In this document: positions 33,215 to 42,592 of the stretch, in pieces
How the letters are laid out: each line of letters starts with the position of its first letter
Position numbering within the stretch: position 1 is the stretch's first letter
Assembly (NCBI RefSeq): GCF_009495745.1
Contig: NZ_WIDQ01000014.1
Location: 1-64,000, forward strand
Origin: Niveispirillum sp. SYP-B3756
Lineage (GTDB): Bacteria > Pseudomonadota > Alphaproteobacteria > Azospirillales > Azospirillaceae
Direction of reading: 5' to 3'
Length of the DNA stretch: 64,000 nucleotides
The notes under the pieces: model-generated
The model's input: only the letters and a program-made list of their open reading frames with translations
What the model was told of the DNA's origin: nothing
Databases searched by the model: none
Program-made: the position numbers and the translations under genes

Positions 33215-34138
33215 ATGGCCGAGATCACTGCTGCGCTCGTCAAGGAGCTGCGCGAGAAGACCGGTGCCGGCATGATGGATTGCAAGAAGGCGCTGGCTGA
33301 AACCGCTGGTGACACTGAAGCTGCCGTCGACTGGCTGCGCAAGAAGGGCCTCGCCGCCGCCGCCAAGAAGTCTGGCCGTGTCGCTGCCGAAGGCTTGGTT
33401 GGCGTTGCTGCCAACGGCGTGGTTGGCGCTGCCATCGAGCTGAACGCCGAAACCGATTTCGTTGCCCGCAACGATGCCTTCCAGGGCGCCGTCATCACGG
33501 TGGCCAAGCTGGCCGTTGAGAGCAACGGCGACATCGAGTCGCTGAAGGCCACTGCCTATCCGGGCACCGGCCGCACCGTCGCCGAGGAGCTGACCCATCT
33601 GGTTGCCACCATCGGCGAGAACATGAACCTGCGCCGTATCGCCAAGCTGGAAGTGAAGGACGGCATCGTCGCCTCCTATGTTCACTCCGCTCTGGTTCCC
33701 GGCCTGGGCAAGATCGGCGTGCTGGTTGCCCTGGAATCCACGGGCGACAAGGCCAAGTTGGCTGATCTGGGCAAGCAGATCGCCATGCATGTTGCCGCCG
33801 CCCGTCCGGAAGCCCTGGATGTTGCCGACGTCAGCACCGCCAACCTGGACCGTGAACGCGCCGTTCTGGTCGAGCAGGCCCGTGCGAGCGGCAAGCCGGA
33901 GAACATCATCGAGAAGATGGTCGAAGGCCGCATCCGCAAGTATTATGAAGAAGTGGTGCTGCTGGAGCAGCTCTACGTCATCGACGGCGAAACCAAGATC
34001 CGCAAGGTCGTGGAAAATGCCGCCAAGGACGTTGGCGCCCCGGTGACGCTGACCGGCTTCGTCCGCTTCCAGCTGGGCGAAGGCATCGAGAAGGAAGCGA
34101 CGGACTTCGCGGCCGAAGTGGCCTCGATGGCCCGCTGA
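33215..34138 (+). CDS. tsf: Translation elongation factor Ts
   Basis: EF-Ts exchanges GDP for GTP on EF-Tu. The 307-residue protein has the N-terminal UBA-like start [21 protein letters not shown] and the core motif [16 protein letters not shown]. Length and order after rpsB are standard. AGAGG before the ATG supports the start at 33215. Confidence 0.97.
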   Translation: MAEITAALVKELREKTGAGMMDCKKALAETAGDTEAAVDWLRKKGLAAAAKKSGRVAAEGLVGVAANGVVGAAIELNAETDFVARNDAFQGAVITVAKLAVESNGDIESLKATAYPGTGRTVAEELTHLVATIGENMNLRRIAKLEVKDGIVASYVHSALVPGLGKIGVLVALESTGDKAKLADLGKQIAMHVAAARPEALDVADVSTANLDRERAVLVEQARASGKPENIIEKMVEGRIRKYYEEVVLLEQLYVIDGETKIRKVVENAAKDVGAPVTLTGFVRFQLGEGIEKEATDFAAEVASMAR

Positions 34139-34151
34139 TGCATACCACCTG

Positions 34152-34203
34152 AATCCCGCCGCAATCGGGATTTAGGAGGCCGGTGCCCGAAGGGGTGCCG
34201 GTA
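34152..34203 (+). other. Two hairpins in the tsf-pyrH gap
   Basis: AATCCCG (34152-34158) pairs with CGGGATT (34166-34172). A second stem forms from CCGG-TG-CCC and GGG-TG-CCGG at about 34180-34203 with two G-U pairs. Together with the terminator at 34217 the gap carries three consecutive stems. Confidence 0.45.
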
Positions 34204-34216
34204 GAAGTCTGCCAAT

Positions 34217-34245
34217 CCGGGCGGGGGTTTTCCCGCCCGGTTTTG
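34217..34245 (+). terminator. Terminator between tsf and pyrH
   Basis: CCGGGCGGG (34217-34225) pairs perfectly with CCCGCCCGG (34232-34240), followed by TTTT. It would split rpsB-tsf from the pyrH operon, or act as partial attenuation. Confidence 0.75.
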
Positions 34246-34277
34246 CCCTGCATTCCCTGATCGAAAGGACCAACCCC

Positions 34278-35003
34278 GTGCCCGCTGCCGCCCGATACAA
34301 GCGCGTTCTGCTGAAGCTCTCTGGCGAAGCCCTGATGGGCGAACGGGAATATGGGCTTGATCCCAACGTCGTCGACCGGATGGCGCGGGAGATCAAGGCG
34401 GTCATTGAGATGGGGGTGGAGGTTTGCGCCGTCATTGGCGGCGGCAATATCTTCCGGGGTATTTCTGGTGCCGCATCGGGCATGGAACGCGCCACCGCCG
34501 ATTATATGGGTATGCTGGCCACGGTGATGAATGCGCTGGCCGTGCAGAACGCCCTGGAAAAGGCGGGCGTGCCGACGCGCGTGCAATCGGCCATTCCGAT
34601 GGCCAGCGTCTGCGAGCCCTATATCCGCCGCCGGGCGGAACGGCATATGGAAAAGGGCCGGGTGGTGATTTTCGCCGCCGGTACCGGTAATCCCTTCTTC
34701 ACTACCGATACCGCTGCGGCACTGCGCGCCTCTGAAATGGGCTGTGATGCGCTGCTGAAGGCGACCAAGGTGGATGGCGTCTATAGCGCCGATCCGAAGA
34801 AGGTGAAGGATGCGATCCGCTATGATCGCCTCACATATCTCGATGTATTGTCGCGCGATCTGGCCGTGATGGACGCGTCGGCAATCTCGCTTGCCCGCGA
34901 GAACAAGATTCCGATCCTGGTATTCTCCATCGTGACCGACGGCGCCTTCGCCGAGGTCATGGGCGGGCAGGGCAAGTTCACCATCATAACCGAAGAGGCA
35001 TAA
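34278..35003 (+). CDS. pyrH: UMP kinase
   Basis: PyrH phosphorylates UMP to UDP, feeding RNA, UDP-sugars and lipid A precursors. The 241-residue hexameric amino-acid-kinase-fold protein shows [27 protein letters not shown] and [17 protein letters not shown]. The GTG start at 34278 follows AAAGGA. frr begins 1 bp after the stop. Confidence 0.96.
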   Translation: MPAAARYKRVLLKLSGEALMGEREYGLDPNVVDRMAREIKAVIEMGVEVCAVIGGGNIFRGISGAASGMERATADYMGMLATVMNALAVQNALEKAGVPTRVQSAIPMASVCEPYIRRRAERHMEKGRVVIFAAGTGNPFFTTDTAAALRASEMGCDALLKATKVDGVYSADPKKVKDAIRYDRLTYLDVLSRDLAVMDASAISLARENKIPILVFSIVTDGAFAEVMGGQGKFTIITEEA

Positions 35004-35004
35004 G

Positions 35005-35562
35005 GTGGCCGCTCCCGACCTTAAGGACATGGAACGCCGCATGGCCGGCGCCCTGGAAACCCTTCGCAAGGAATTTGCCGGTCTGCGTACCGGCCGCGCT
35101 TCCGCCAACCTGCTGGAGCCGGTGGTGGTCGAAGCCTATGGCGCGACCGTGCCGCTCAATCAGGTGGCCAATGTCAGCGTGCCGGAGCCGCGCCTGATCT
35201 CCGTGCAGGTATTTGACCGCAGCACGGTGAAGGCGGTGGAGAAGGCTATTCGTGAAAGCGGTCTGGGTCTGAACCCGCAGACCGAGGGTTCCACGATTCG
35301 CGTGCCGATTCCGGAACTGAATTCCGAGCGTCGCAAGGAGCTGACCAAGGTTGCCGCCAAATATGCCGAGCAGACCCGCGTTGCCGTGCGCAACGTGCGT
35401 CGTGATGGCATGGATGCCGCCAAGAAGGCCCAGAAGGATGGCGACCTGTCCGAAGATGAGCTGAAGGGCCTGTCGGACAAGATCCAGACCGTGACCGACG
35501 CCCATATCAAGAAGATTGATGAAGCGCTGGCCACCAAGGAAAAGGAAATCCTGCAGGTCTGA
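35005..35562 (+). CDS. frr: Ribosome recycling factor
   Basis: RRF splits post-termination ribosomes with EF-G. The 185-residue protein has the family's helical bundle start [19 protein letters not shown] followed by [20 protein letters not shown], and ends with the long helix of basic residues. The GTG at 35005 lies 1 bp after the pyrH stop. Confidence 0.96.
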   Translation: MAAPDLKDMERRMAGALETLRKEFAGLRTGRASANLLEPVVVEAYGATVPLNQVANVSVPEPRLISVQVFDRSTVKAVEKAIRESGLGLNPQTEGSTIRVPIPELNSERRKELTKVAAKYAEQTRVAVRNVRRDGMDAAKKAQKDGDLSEDELKGLSDKIQTVTDAHIKKIDEALATKEKEILQV

Positions 35563-35593
35563 CGGCCGGCAGAGGGGAAGGGATCGGCCCGTC

Positions 35594-36334
35594 ATGCACG
35601 GCACCGACAGCCAGGGTTTCGGGCCGCCGCCGGCGCACATTGCCATCATCATGGATGGCAATGGACGTTGGGCGACGGCGCGCGGCTTGCCGCGAACCGC
35701 TGGTCACAAGCGGGGGGTGGACGCCGTCCGCAACGCCATTGAGGGCGCCCGCGAGCTGGGGGTGCGCTACCTGACCCTCTACAGTTTCTCCACAGAGAAT
35801 TGGAGTCGGCCGGAGGATGAGGTTTCAACCCTCATGCAGTTGCTGCGCTTCTATCTCCGCGGGGAGATTGCCAAGCTGCACAAGAATGGCATCCGCCTGC
35901 GGGTGATCGGCGACCGGCAACGGTTGTCGGCAGATATTCAAACCCTTATCGAGAATTCCGAGGCGCTGACGGCCGAAAACAGGGACATGACCCTGGTACT
36001 GGCGCTGTCCTATGGCGGGCGGCAGGAGCTGGTGGATGCGGCCCGGCGCATGGCTGAATCCGTGGCGCGTGGGGAAATGAGCCCCGGCGATATCACGGCC
36101 GAAAGCTTCAGCCAGCATCTGTTCACCGGGTCGGACATCCCCGACCCTGACCTGATGATCCGCACCAGCGGCGAAAAGCGGATCAGCAATTTCCTGCTCT
36201 GGCAGCTGGCCTATGCGGAGCTGGTGTTCGTGGACACGCTGTGGCCGGACTTCACCAAGCGTGATCTGGAGGAAGCCATCCGTGAATTCCACCGGCGGGA
36301 TCGCCGCTTCGGCGCCACGGTGGGCAGCCGTTGA
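35594..36334 (+). CDS. uppS: Undecaprenyl diphosphate synthase (cis-prenyltransferase)
   Basis: UppS adds eight isopentenyl units to farnesyl diphosphate to make the lipid carrier for peptidoglycan and O-antigen. The 246-residue protein has IAIIMDGNGRWATARGL with the catalytic Asp, GHKRGVDAVRNAI, LYSFSTENWSRP and DLMIRTSGEKRISNFLLWQ. The ATG at 35594 fits the family start. It overlaps cdsA by 4 bp if cdsA starts at TTG 36331. Confidence 0.95.
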   Translation: MHGTDSQGFGPPPAHIAIIMDGNGRWATARGLPRTAGHKRGVDAVRNAIEGARELGVRYLTLYSFSTENWSRPEDEVSTLMQLLRFYLRGEIAKLHKNGIRLRVIGDRQRLSADIQTLIENSEALTAENRDMTLVLALSYGGRQELVDAARRMAESVARGEMSPGDITAESFSQHLFTGSDIPDPDLMIRTSGEKRISNFLLWQLAYAELVFVDTLWPDFTKRDLEEAIREFHRRDRRFGATVGSR

Positions 36335-37161
36335 GCGTGCCGCCCCCCAAGAAACGCCCGTCCGATCTCGCCGTGCGGGCCCTGTCGGCCGTGCTGCTGG
36401 GGCCGCCGGTACTGGCCGCCGTCTGGTTGGGCGGTGTCGCCTTTGACCTGCTGATTGCCTTGATCGCCGTGTTGGGGCTGCGCGAATGGGTACGGCTGGC
36501 TGAACCGGGGCAGCAGCGCCTGCCGTTCAGCATTTCCCTGGTGGCCGTTGCCGCCGTGGTGGCGACCGACTTGTTTTCGGGTGCCCATGCGGCCGTGCTG
36601 CTGGCCCTGGCGGCCACCCCTGCACTTTATCTGGCAGCCCATGCCACCCGCATGAAGCACCGGCTGCTGCTGGCGGCGGGGGTGCCCTATATCGCTCTGT
36701 CGCTGGTGTCGCTGGATTGGCTGCGCACGGAGAACGGGGCGGCGGGGCTCTCGCTCTTCCTGTTCCTGCTGCTCTCCATTTGGGCCACGGATATCGGGGC
36801 CTATGCTGCCGGCCGCACCATTGGTGGGCCGAAACTGGCGCCGCGCATCAGCCCCAAGAAAACCTGGGCCGGTCTGATTGGCGGCATGGTGTCGGCGGCC
36901 CTGGCCGGTTTTGGTGTGGCCAGCTGGGCCGGGGCGGAAAAGCCCTGGCTTGCCCTGATCATCGGTGCCCTGCTGGCCGTGGCCGGGCAGGCGGGTGACT
37001 TGTTCGAATCGCATATGAAGCGCCGGGTGGATATGAAGGATAGCGGCCGGCTGATCCCCGGTCATGGCGGCATTCTGGACCGTATTGACGGGTTGATCTT
37101 TGCCGCCCCGCTATTCGCGCTGATCCATGGTCTGGCCGGGGAATGGTTGCAATGGTGGTGA
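36331..37161 (+). CDS. cdsA: Phosphatidate cytidylyltransferase
   Basis: CdsA makes CDP-diacylglycerol, the branch point of phospholipid synthesis. The 276-residue membrane protein has about eight hydrophobic segments and the family signature VKxxDSGRxxPGHGGxxDR, here MKRRVDMKDSGRLIPGHGG followed by ILDRIDG. The start is uncertain: TTG at 36331 overlaps the uppS stop, and GTG at 36337 is an alternative. It overlaps dxr by one base at TGATG. Confidence 0.93.
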   Translation: MSVPPPKKRPSDLAVRALSAVLLGPPVLAAVWLGGVAFDLLIALIAVLGLREWVRLAEPGQQRLPFSISLVAVAAVVATDLFSGAHAAVLLALAATPALYLAAHATRMKHRLLLAAGVPYIALSLVSLDWLRTENGAAGLSLFLFLLLSIWATDIGAYAAGRTIGGPKLAPRISPKKTWAGLIGGMVSAALAGFGVASWAGAEKPWLALIIGALLAVAGQAGDLFESHMKRRVDMKDSGRLIPGHGGILDRIDGLIFAAPLFALIHGLAGEWLQWW

Positions 37162-38324
37162 TGTCAACAGCCCCCGCCCGCCGGGTGACGGTGCTGGGCA
37201 GCACAGGGTCTGTGGGTTCCAATACGGTGGAATTGCTGGCCGCTTATGCTGACCGTTTCGCGGTAGAGGCGCTGGTCGCCAATACCAATGTCGCCAAGCT
37301 GGCGGCACAGGCCAAGCTGCTGCGGGCTAAGCTGGCCGTGGTGGCCGACCCTGCGCAGTATGCGGCGCTGCGTGACGCGCTGGCCGGGACGGGCATTGAG
37401 GCGGCGGCCGGGCCGGAGGCGGTGGTGGATGCGGCCCGCCGGCCTGCTGACTGGGTGATGGCGGCCATTGTCGGTGCCGCCGGGCTGGCCCCGACCCTGG
37501 CTGCCATTGAACGCGGCGCCACCGTGGCCTTTGCCAACAAGGAAGTGCTGGTCTGCGCCGGCGATCTGGTGATGCAGGCAGTGCGCCGCCATGGCGCCAC
37601 GCTGCTGCCGGTTGACAGCGAACATAGCGCTATCTTCCAGGTGTTTGATGAGAAGCGGCGCGAAGCGGTATCGCGGCTGGTGCTGACCGCCTCGGGCGGT
37701 CCCTTCCGGGAAAAAAGCCTGGAAGAGATGCGGGCCATGAATCCGGCCCAGGCCTGCGCCCATCCCAACTGGTCGATGGGCGCCAAGATTTCCGTCGACA
37801 GTGCCAGCATGATGAACAAGGGGCTGGAGCTGATCGAGGCTCACCATCTGTTCGCCATGCCGGAAGACCGCATCGATGTGCTGGTGCATCCGCAATCGGT
37901 GGTGCATAGCTTGGTGGAATATATTGATGGCTCCGTGCTGGCCCAACTGGGCACGCCGGATATGCGTACCCCCATTGCCGTGGCGCTGGCCTGGCCGGAG
38001 CGGATTGCCACGCCGGGCGACCGGCTGGACCTGATCAAGGCGGGGCGGCTGGATTTCCAGGCGCCTGATCCTGTGCGCTTCCCGGCCCTGACCCTGGCCA
38101 GGGAAGCCTTGCGCGCCGGCGGGGTGGCCCCTACAGTGCTGAACGCGGCCAATGAGGTAGCAGTGGCGGCCTTCCTGCAAGGCCGCATCGGCTTCCTGGA
38201 CATTGTCCGGGTGGTGGAGCGTACCCTGACAGCCTTCGGGCCATCGCCGATCAGCACGCTGGCTAATGTGATGGCGGCAGATGGGGAAGCGCGTCGCCTT
38301 GCCTTTGCCGAAATTGCAGGTTAG
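37161..38324 (+). CDS. dxr: 1-deoxy-D-xylulose-5-phosphate reductoisomerase
   Basis: Dxr converts DXP to 2-C-methyl-D-erythritol 4-phosphate, the committed step of the MEP isoprenoid pathway. The 387-residue protein has the NADPH site VTVLGSTGSVGSNTVEL, FANKEVLVCAG, PVDSEHSAIFQVFD and the loop NPAQACAHPNWSMGAKISVD. ATG at 37161 overlaps the cdsA stop; an ATG at 37143 is possible. Products feed uppS just upstream. Confidence 0.96.
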   Translation: MSTAPARRVTVLGSTGSVGSNTVELLAAYADRFAVEALVANTNVAKLAAQAKLLRAKLAVVADPAQYAALRDALAGTGIEAAAGPEAVVDAARRPADWVMAAIVGAAGLAPTLAAIERGATVAFANKEVLVCAGDLVMQAVRRHGATLLPVDSEHSAIFQVFDEKRREAVSRLVLTASGGPFREKSLEEMRAMNPAQACAHPNWSMGAKISVDSASMMNKGLELIEAHHLFAMPEDRIDVLVHPQSVVHSLVEYIDGSVLAQLGTPDMRTPIAVALAWPERIATPGDRLDLIKAGRLDFQAPDPVRFPALTLAREALRAGGVAPTVLNAANEVAVAAFLQGRIGFLDIVRVVERTLTAFGPSPISTLANVMAADGEARRLAFAEIAG

Positions 38325-38360
38325 TCCACCTGCGGACGATACGGAGCCTCGGGGCATTTG

Positions 38361-39515
38361 ATGGAAGTTCTGAGCTTCATCTGGAATTACGGCATCATGT
38401 TCCTGGTGGTGCTGACCATTCTCGTCTTTGTGCACGAGATGGGGCACTTCCTGTTGGCCCGGCGCAATGGCGTGCGGGTGGAGGTTTTCTCGGTCGGTTT
38501 CGGGCCGGAGATTTTCGGCCGCACCGACCGGCACGGTACCCGCTGGAAATTCAGCGCTGTCCCGCTGGGCGGCTATGTGAAGATGTTCGGCGATGCCGGT
38601 GCCGCCAGCACGCCTGGCGATGGGTTGAACCAGATGAGCGCGGCGGACCGCGCCGTCTCCTTCCACCATAAAAGGGTGGGGCAGCGCATGGCCATCGTGG
38701 TGGCCGGGCCGATGGCGAATTTCCTGTTCGCCATCGTGGCCTTCGCCTTCATGTTCATGGTCTATGGCCAGCCCTATTCCACGCCCGTGGTGCTGGAAGT
38801 GGCCCCGGACGGTGCCGCCAATGAGGCGGGGATGAAGCCGGGTGACCGGATCATCCAGCTGGAAGGGGCCAGCGTGGAGCGGTTTGAGGATGTGCTGGGT
38901 GCCGTCATCATCAATCCGGGCAAGCCGCTGCACATGGTGGTGCAGCGCGCCGTTGCCGGGGAGCCGGAAAAATTCGAGACGCATGAGATAGTTCTCACGC
39001 CGCGCCACGTGAAAGTGGAAGATCGTTTCGGCAATGTCCACACGATCGGCCGGATGGGCGTGATCCATGGGGGCTATGAATATCGCCGCCACACGCCGCT
39101 GAAGGCCGTCTGGGAGGCCGTCAAGGAGACGGTCGGATCGATCGAGAAAACCCTGGGTGTCATCTGGCAGATGATCAAGGGGGAGCGGGAGACGACCGAA
39201 CTGGGCGGCTTTCTGGGCATTGCCCAGATGACCGGCCAGGTGGTGCAGGAAAATTTCGTGACGGTCCTGTGGTTCATGGCCGGCATGTCGATCAGCCTTG
39301 GCCTGATCAACCTGTTCCCCATTCCGATGCTGGACGGGGGACATCTGCTGTATTACGCACTGGAGGCGGTTCGTGGACGGCCTCTGGGGGAGCGGGCCCA
39401 GGAATATGGTTTCCGGGTGGGCCTGGCTTTGGTATTGAGCTTGATGCTATTCGCGACATGGAACGATCTTGTCCGTCTGCGTGTCGTCGACTTCGTCAAG
39501 AATGTCCTGTCATAG
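38361..39515 (+). CDS. rseP: Site-2 zinc metalloprotease RseP
   Basis: RseP is an M50 intramembrane protease that cleaves anti-sigma factors and signal-peptide remnants. The 384-residue protein has HEMGH in VFVHEMGHFLLARR near residue 25, a PDZ domain at about 130-215 (VAPDGAANEAGMKPGDRII) and the third zinc ligand in INLFPIPMLDGGHL near residue 320. The ATG at 38361 is preferred over a TTG just before it. bamA follows after 16 bp. Confidence 0.95.
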   Translation: MEVLSFIWNYGIMFLVVLTILVFVHEMGHFLLARRNGVRVEVFSVGFGPEIFGRTDRHGTRWKFSAVPLGGYVKMFGDAGAASTPGDGLNQMSAADRAVSFHHKRVGQRMAIVVAGPMANFLFAIVAFAFMFMVYGQPYSTPVVLEVAPDGAANEAGMKPGDRIIQLEGASVERFEDVLGAVIINPGKPLHMVVQRAVAGEPEKFETHEIVLTPRHVKVEDRFGNVHTIGRMGVIHGGYEYRRHTPLKAVWEAVKETVGSIEKTLGVIWQMIKGERETTELGGFLGIAQMTGQVVQENFVTVLWFMAGMSISLGLINLFPIPMLDGGHLLYYALEAVRGRPLGERAQEYGFRVGLALVLSLMLFATWNDLVRLRVVDFVKNVLS

Positions 39516-39531
39516 CCTTTTGGGGGAACAG

Positions 39532-41859
39532 TTGGTCTCGGTTTCCAGGTTCGCGGCACTGTGCCTGCTGCTCGGCGGCACGACCGCAACATCCGTCATC
39601 GCGCTCTCATCTGGCGCCATGGCCCAGGAGGCGTTTGATGGTGGCATCATCCGTGATGTCCGTGTCGAAGGCTCCCAACGTATCGAAGGGGCGACGGTTC
39701 AGTCCTACCTGACGGTACGGGCTGGTGATCCGTTCGATCCGGCGAAGATCGACCAATCGCTGAAGTCGCTGTTCGCCACCGGCCTGTTTGCCGACGTGGC
39801 GCTGCGCCGCGATGGTGGCACGCTGGTGGTAGCGGTGGTGGAAAACCCCATCATCAACCGCATCGCCTTTGAAGGGAACAAGCGGGTTAAGACCGAGGAT
39901 ATCGGCGCGGAAGTGCAGTTGCGCCCCCGCACGGTCTATACCCGTACCCGCGTGCAGAACGATGTGGAGCGTATCCAGGAGATCTATCGCCGTAAGGGCC
40001 GCTTTGCCGCCCGGATCGAGCCGAAGATCGTGCAGCTGGAGCAGAACCGCGTCGACCTGATCTTCGAGATCGACGAAGGCCAGATGACGGGCGTGCAGGC
40101 TATCAGCTTCGTGAACAATAATGTGTTCGACGACAGCGAACTGCGCGACATCATGATCACCAAGGAATCGCGCTGGTGGCGCTTCCTGTCGTCCAACGAC
40201 AATTATGATCCCGAGCGCTTGCGCTATGACCAGGAGCAGATTCGCCGGCATTATCTGCGCAATGGCTATGCCGATTTCAAGGTGCTGACGGCGGTGGCGG
40301 AGCTGACGCCCGACCGCGAAGATTTCTTCATCACCCTGACGGTGGATGAAGGCAAGCGCTACAAGTTCGGCAAGATAGAGATCACCAGCGACATCCCCGA
40401 TCTCGATATCGCCCCGCTCTATCAGGCGCTGAACACGGTCAGCGGTGACTGGTATAATGGCGACAAGATCGAGGAATCGATCAAGGCGCTGCAGGACCGG
40501 CTGGGCGATCTGCAATATCCGTTTGTCGAAGTCGACCCGCTGCTGGAACGCAACCAGGAAGATCAGACGATCGATCTGCTGTTCGAAATGAAGCAGAGCC
40601 CGCGCGTTTTCGTGGAGCGGATCGACGTCAACGGCAATTACCGCACGCTGGACAAGGTGGTCCGGCGCGAAATCCTGCTGGTGGAAGGCGATCCGTTCAG
40701 CATTTCCAAGGTGCGCCGGTCCGAACAGCGCATCAAGGATCTGGGCTATTTCCTGGAAGCCACCATCACCCCGAAGGAGGGCAGCTCGCCCGATCAGGCG
40801 GTGCTGACGGTTGATGTGCAGGAAGATTCCAGCGGCGAAATTCAGCTGGGTGCCGGTTACTCCACCACCGACGGCGCGTTGCTGGATTTCTCCTTCCGCG
40901 AACGCAACCTGATGGGCAAGGGTCAGGATCTCCGCCTGTCCACCACCCTGTCCAAACGCACGTTCGAGGTCGATCTGGGCCTGACGGAGCCTTATTTCCT
41001 GGACCGCGATCTGGCGGCGGGTATCGACCTGTTCCGCATCGTGCGTGACGATTCCCGTTACTATTCCTACAGCCTGGAAAGCACGGGCGTGACGTTCCGT
41101 CTGGGCTTCCCGTTGTCGGAAAAGCTGCGTCAGCGCCTGTCCTACTCGTTGAGCCAGAACAAGATCGACAATGTCCAGCTCGGCTCGTCCCGCTTCCTGC
41201 TGGATCAGCGTGGCTCGACGGTGACCTCGGCGGTGGAAAGCCAGTTGTTGTGGGATGAACGCGACAGCCGGCTGGAGCCGACCTCGGGCTTCTACTTCCT
41301 GCTGTCCAACCAGCTGGCTGGCCTGGGTGGTGACACACGTTATCTGCGCAACCGCATTACCGGCGGCACCTATTGGGAGCCGTTCGAAGAGGTGGTGCTG
41401 GGCCTGACCACGGAGGCCGGCTATATCTGGGGCATGGGCAAGGATCTGCGCATCAATGACCGCTTCTTCCTGGGTGGCGATACGCTGCGCGGCTTTGAAG
41501 TGGGGGGTGTTGGCCCGCGCAACGTGCCCAACATGAACAATAAGGATAACAGCGATTCGCTGGGTGGCACCGTCTTCACCCGTGCCAGCCTGGAACTGAC
41601 CAGCAAGCTGGGCCTGCCGGACGAACTGGGCGTGAAGGCGCACCTGTTCAGCGATGCCGGTACGCTGTCCTCCTCCAAGGAGACGCCGGGCCAGGGCGAC
41701 ATGTTCTATGACAGCAACAAAATCCGTGCCTCGGTTGGTGTGGGTGTGTCGTGGAAGTCGCCCTTCGGTCCGATTCGCCTCGACTTGGCCTATCCGTTCT
41801 CCAAGGAACCCTATGACCGGACCGAGCAGCTGAAATTCAGCTTCGGCACGCGCTTCTGA
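39532..41859 (+). CDS. bamA: Outer-membrane protein assembly factor BamA
   Basis: BamA is the core of the Bam complex that folds beta-barrel proteins into the outer membrane. The 775-residue protein has a signal peptide ending near SGAMAQ, five POTRA domains (first: IIRDVRVEGSQRIEGATV) to about residue 410, and a 16-strand barrel. The L6 loop motif is LRGF instead of the common VRGF (TLRGFEVGGVGPRN), and the last residue is Phe, as for barrel proteins. TTG at 39532 with GGGGGAACAG in front gives the best signal peptide. Its substrates are brought by Skp and SurA, also in the window. Confidence 0.95.
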   Translation: MVSVSRFAALCLLLGGTTATSVIALSSGAMAQEAFDGGIIRDVRVEGSQRIEGATVQSYLTVRAGDPFDPAKIDQSLKSLFATGLFADVALRRDGGTLVVAVVENPIINRIAFEGNKRVKTEDIGAEVQLRPRTVYTRTRVQNDVERIQEIYRRKGRFAARIEPKIVQLEQNRVDLIFEIDEGQMTGVQAISFVNNNVFDDSELRDIMITKESRWWRFLSSNDNYDPERLRYDQEQIRRHYLRNGYADFKVLTAVAELTPDREDFFITLTVDEGKRYKFGKIEITSDIPDLDIAPLYQALNTVSGDWYNGDKIEESIKALQDRLGDLQYPFVEVDPLLERNQEDQTIDLLFEMKQSPRVFVERIDVNGNYRTLDKVVRREILLVEGDPFSISKVRRSEQRIKDLGYFLEATITPKEGSSPDQAVLTVDVQEDSSGEIQLGAGYSTTDGALLDFSFRERNLMGKGQDLRLSTTLSKRTFEVDLGLTEPYFLDRDLAAGIDLFRIVRDDSRYYSYSLESTGVTFRLGFPLSEKLRQRLSYSLSQNKIDNVQLGSSRFLLDQRGSTVTSAVESQLLWDERDSRLEPTSGFYFLLSNQLAGLGGDTRYLRNRITGGTYWEPFEEVVLGLTTEAGYIWGMGKDLRINDRFFLGGDTLRGFEVGGVGPRNVPNMNNKDNSDSLGGTVFTRASLELTSKLGLPDELGVKAHLFSDAGTLSSSKETPGQGDMFYDSNKIRASVGVGVSWKSPFGPIRLDLAYPFSKEPYDRTEQLKFSFGTRF

Positions 41860-42542
41860 TGATGATGCGGCGGGTGGGTTCCTCCTCCCTGCGCTGGCTG
41901 ATCGCCGGTTTGGCCCAGGTGGCCGGGCCGGCGATCAGTCTTGCCGCACCGGTGGTAACGCAAGACCCCCCCGCCATGCCGTTGCCAGCCCTGGCCCAGG
42001 TTGTAGGTGAGCCGACATCGGTGACAGCGGCGCCCGCCGGCCCAACACGCCGGGGCAGCTTGCCCTATGCGCAGGTGGCGGTGGTGGATGTGCAGCGCAT
42101 CCTGCAGGATGCTGCCGTCATGCGGTCCATCCAGCAGCAGCTTGACCGGCAGAAGGATCAGTTCCAGCGGGAGGTCGGTGCCCAGCAGGAACAGCTGCGG
42201 GTGGCTGAACAGGATCTGGCCAAGTTGCGCCAGTCGGTGGCGGTGGAAGAGTTTGATCGCAAGCGCACCGACTTTGAAAGCCAGGTCTCGGCCATGGGCC
42301 GCGCCCTGCAGGAACGTACCCGCCGTCTGGATGTGGCCTTCAATCAGGCTCGCAACAGCGCCATCAACACGCTGGATCAGGTGATCGCCGAGGTGGCCAA
42401 GGAGAATGGCGCCACCCTGGTTATTTCCCGCCAGTTCATCGTCTATCAGGCGGGAACGGCGGGCGACATCACTGACGAGGTGATGCAGCGGCTGAATGCA
42501 CGCCTGCCGGAAATCATCGTCAATCTGCCGGCATCGCCCTAA
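41859..42542 (+). CDS. skp: Periplasmic OmpH/Skp-family chaperone
   Basis: A chaperone that holds unfolded outer-membrane proteins. The 227-residue product has a signal region (LIAGLAQVAGPAISLAAP), a Pro/Ala-rich linker of about 40 residues and the OmpH domain from VAVVDVQRILQDAAVMRSI with a long coiled-coil at about 90-165. The linker is longer than in E. coli Skp. The ATG overlaps the bamA stop by one base. It is always between bamA and lpxD in this class. Confidence 0.88.
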   Translation: MMMRRVGSSSLRWLIAGLAQVAGPAISLAAPVVTQDPPAMPLPALAQVVGEPTSVTAAPAGPTRRGSLPYAQVAVVDVQRILQDAAVMRSIQQQLDRQKDQFQREVGAQQEQLRVAEQDLAKLRQSVAVEEFDRKRTDFESQVSAMGRALQERTRRLDVAFNQARNSAINTLDQVIAEVAKENGATLVISRQFIVYQAGTAGDITDEVMQRLNARLPEIIVNLPASP

Positions 42543-42592
42543 CGGCGGTTTGACCTTCTCTGCCCTTATCTTTTCGTCCAGAGGTCCATCCC

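Noticed and set aside
37164-39344. Open frame of 726 codons on the minus strand across dxr and rseP
   Set aside because: It is antisense to two clear housekeeping genes, has no recognisable domain and is Gln/His/Arg-rich, as expected for the complement of high-GC coding sequence.
39607-41643. Open frame of 678 codons on the minus strand opposite bamA
   Set aside because: Same artefact of GC-rich third positions; bamA on the plus strand is certain.
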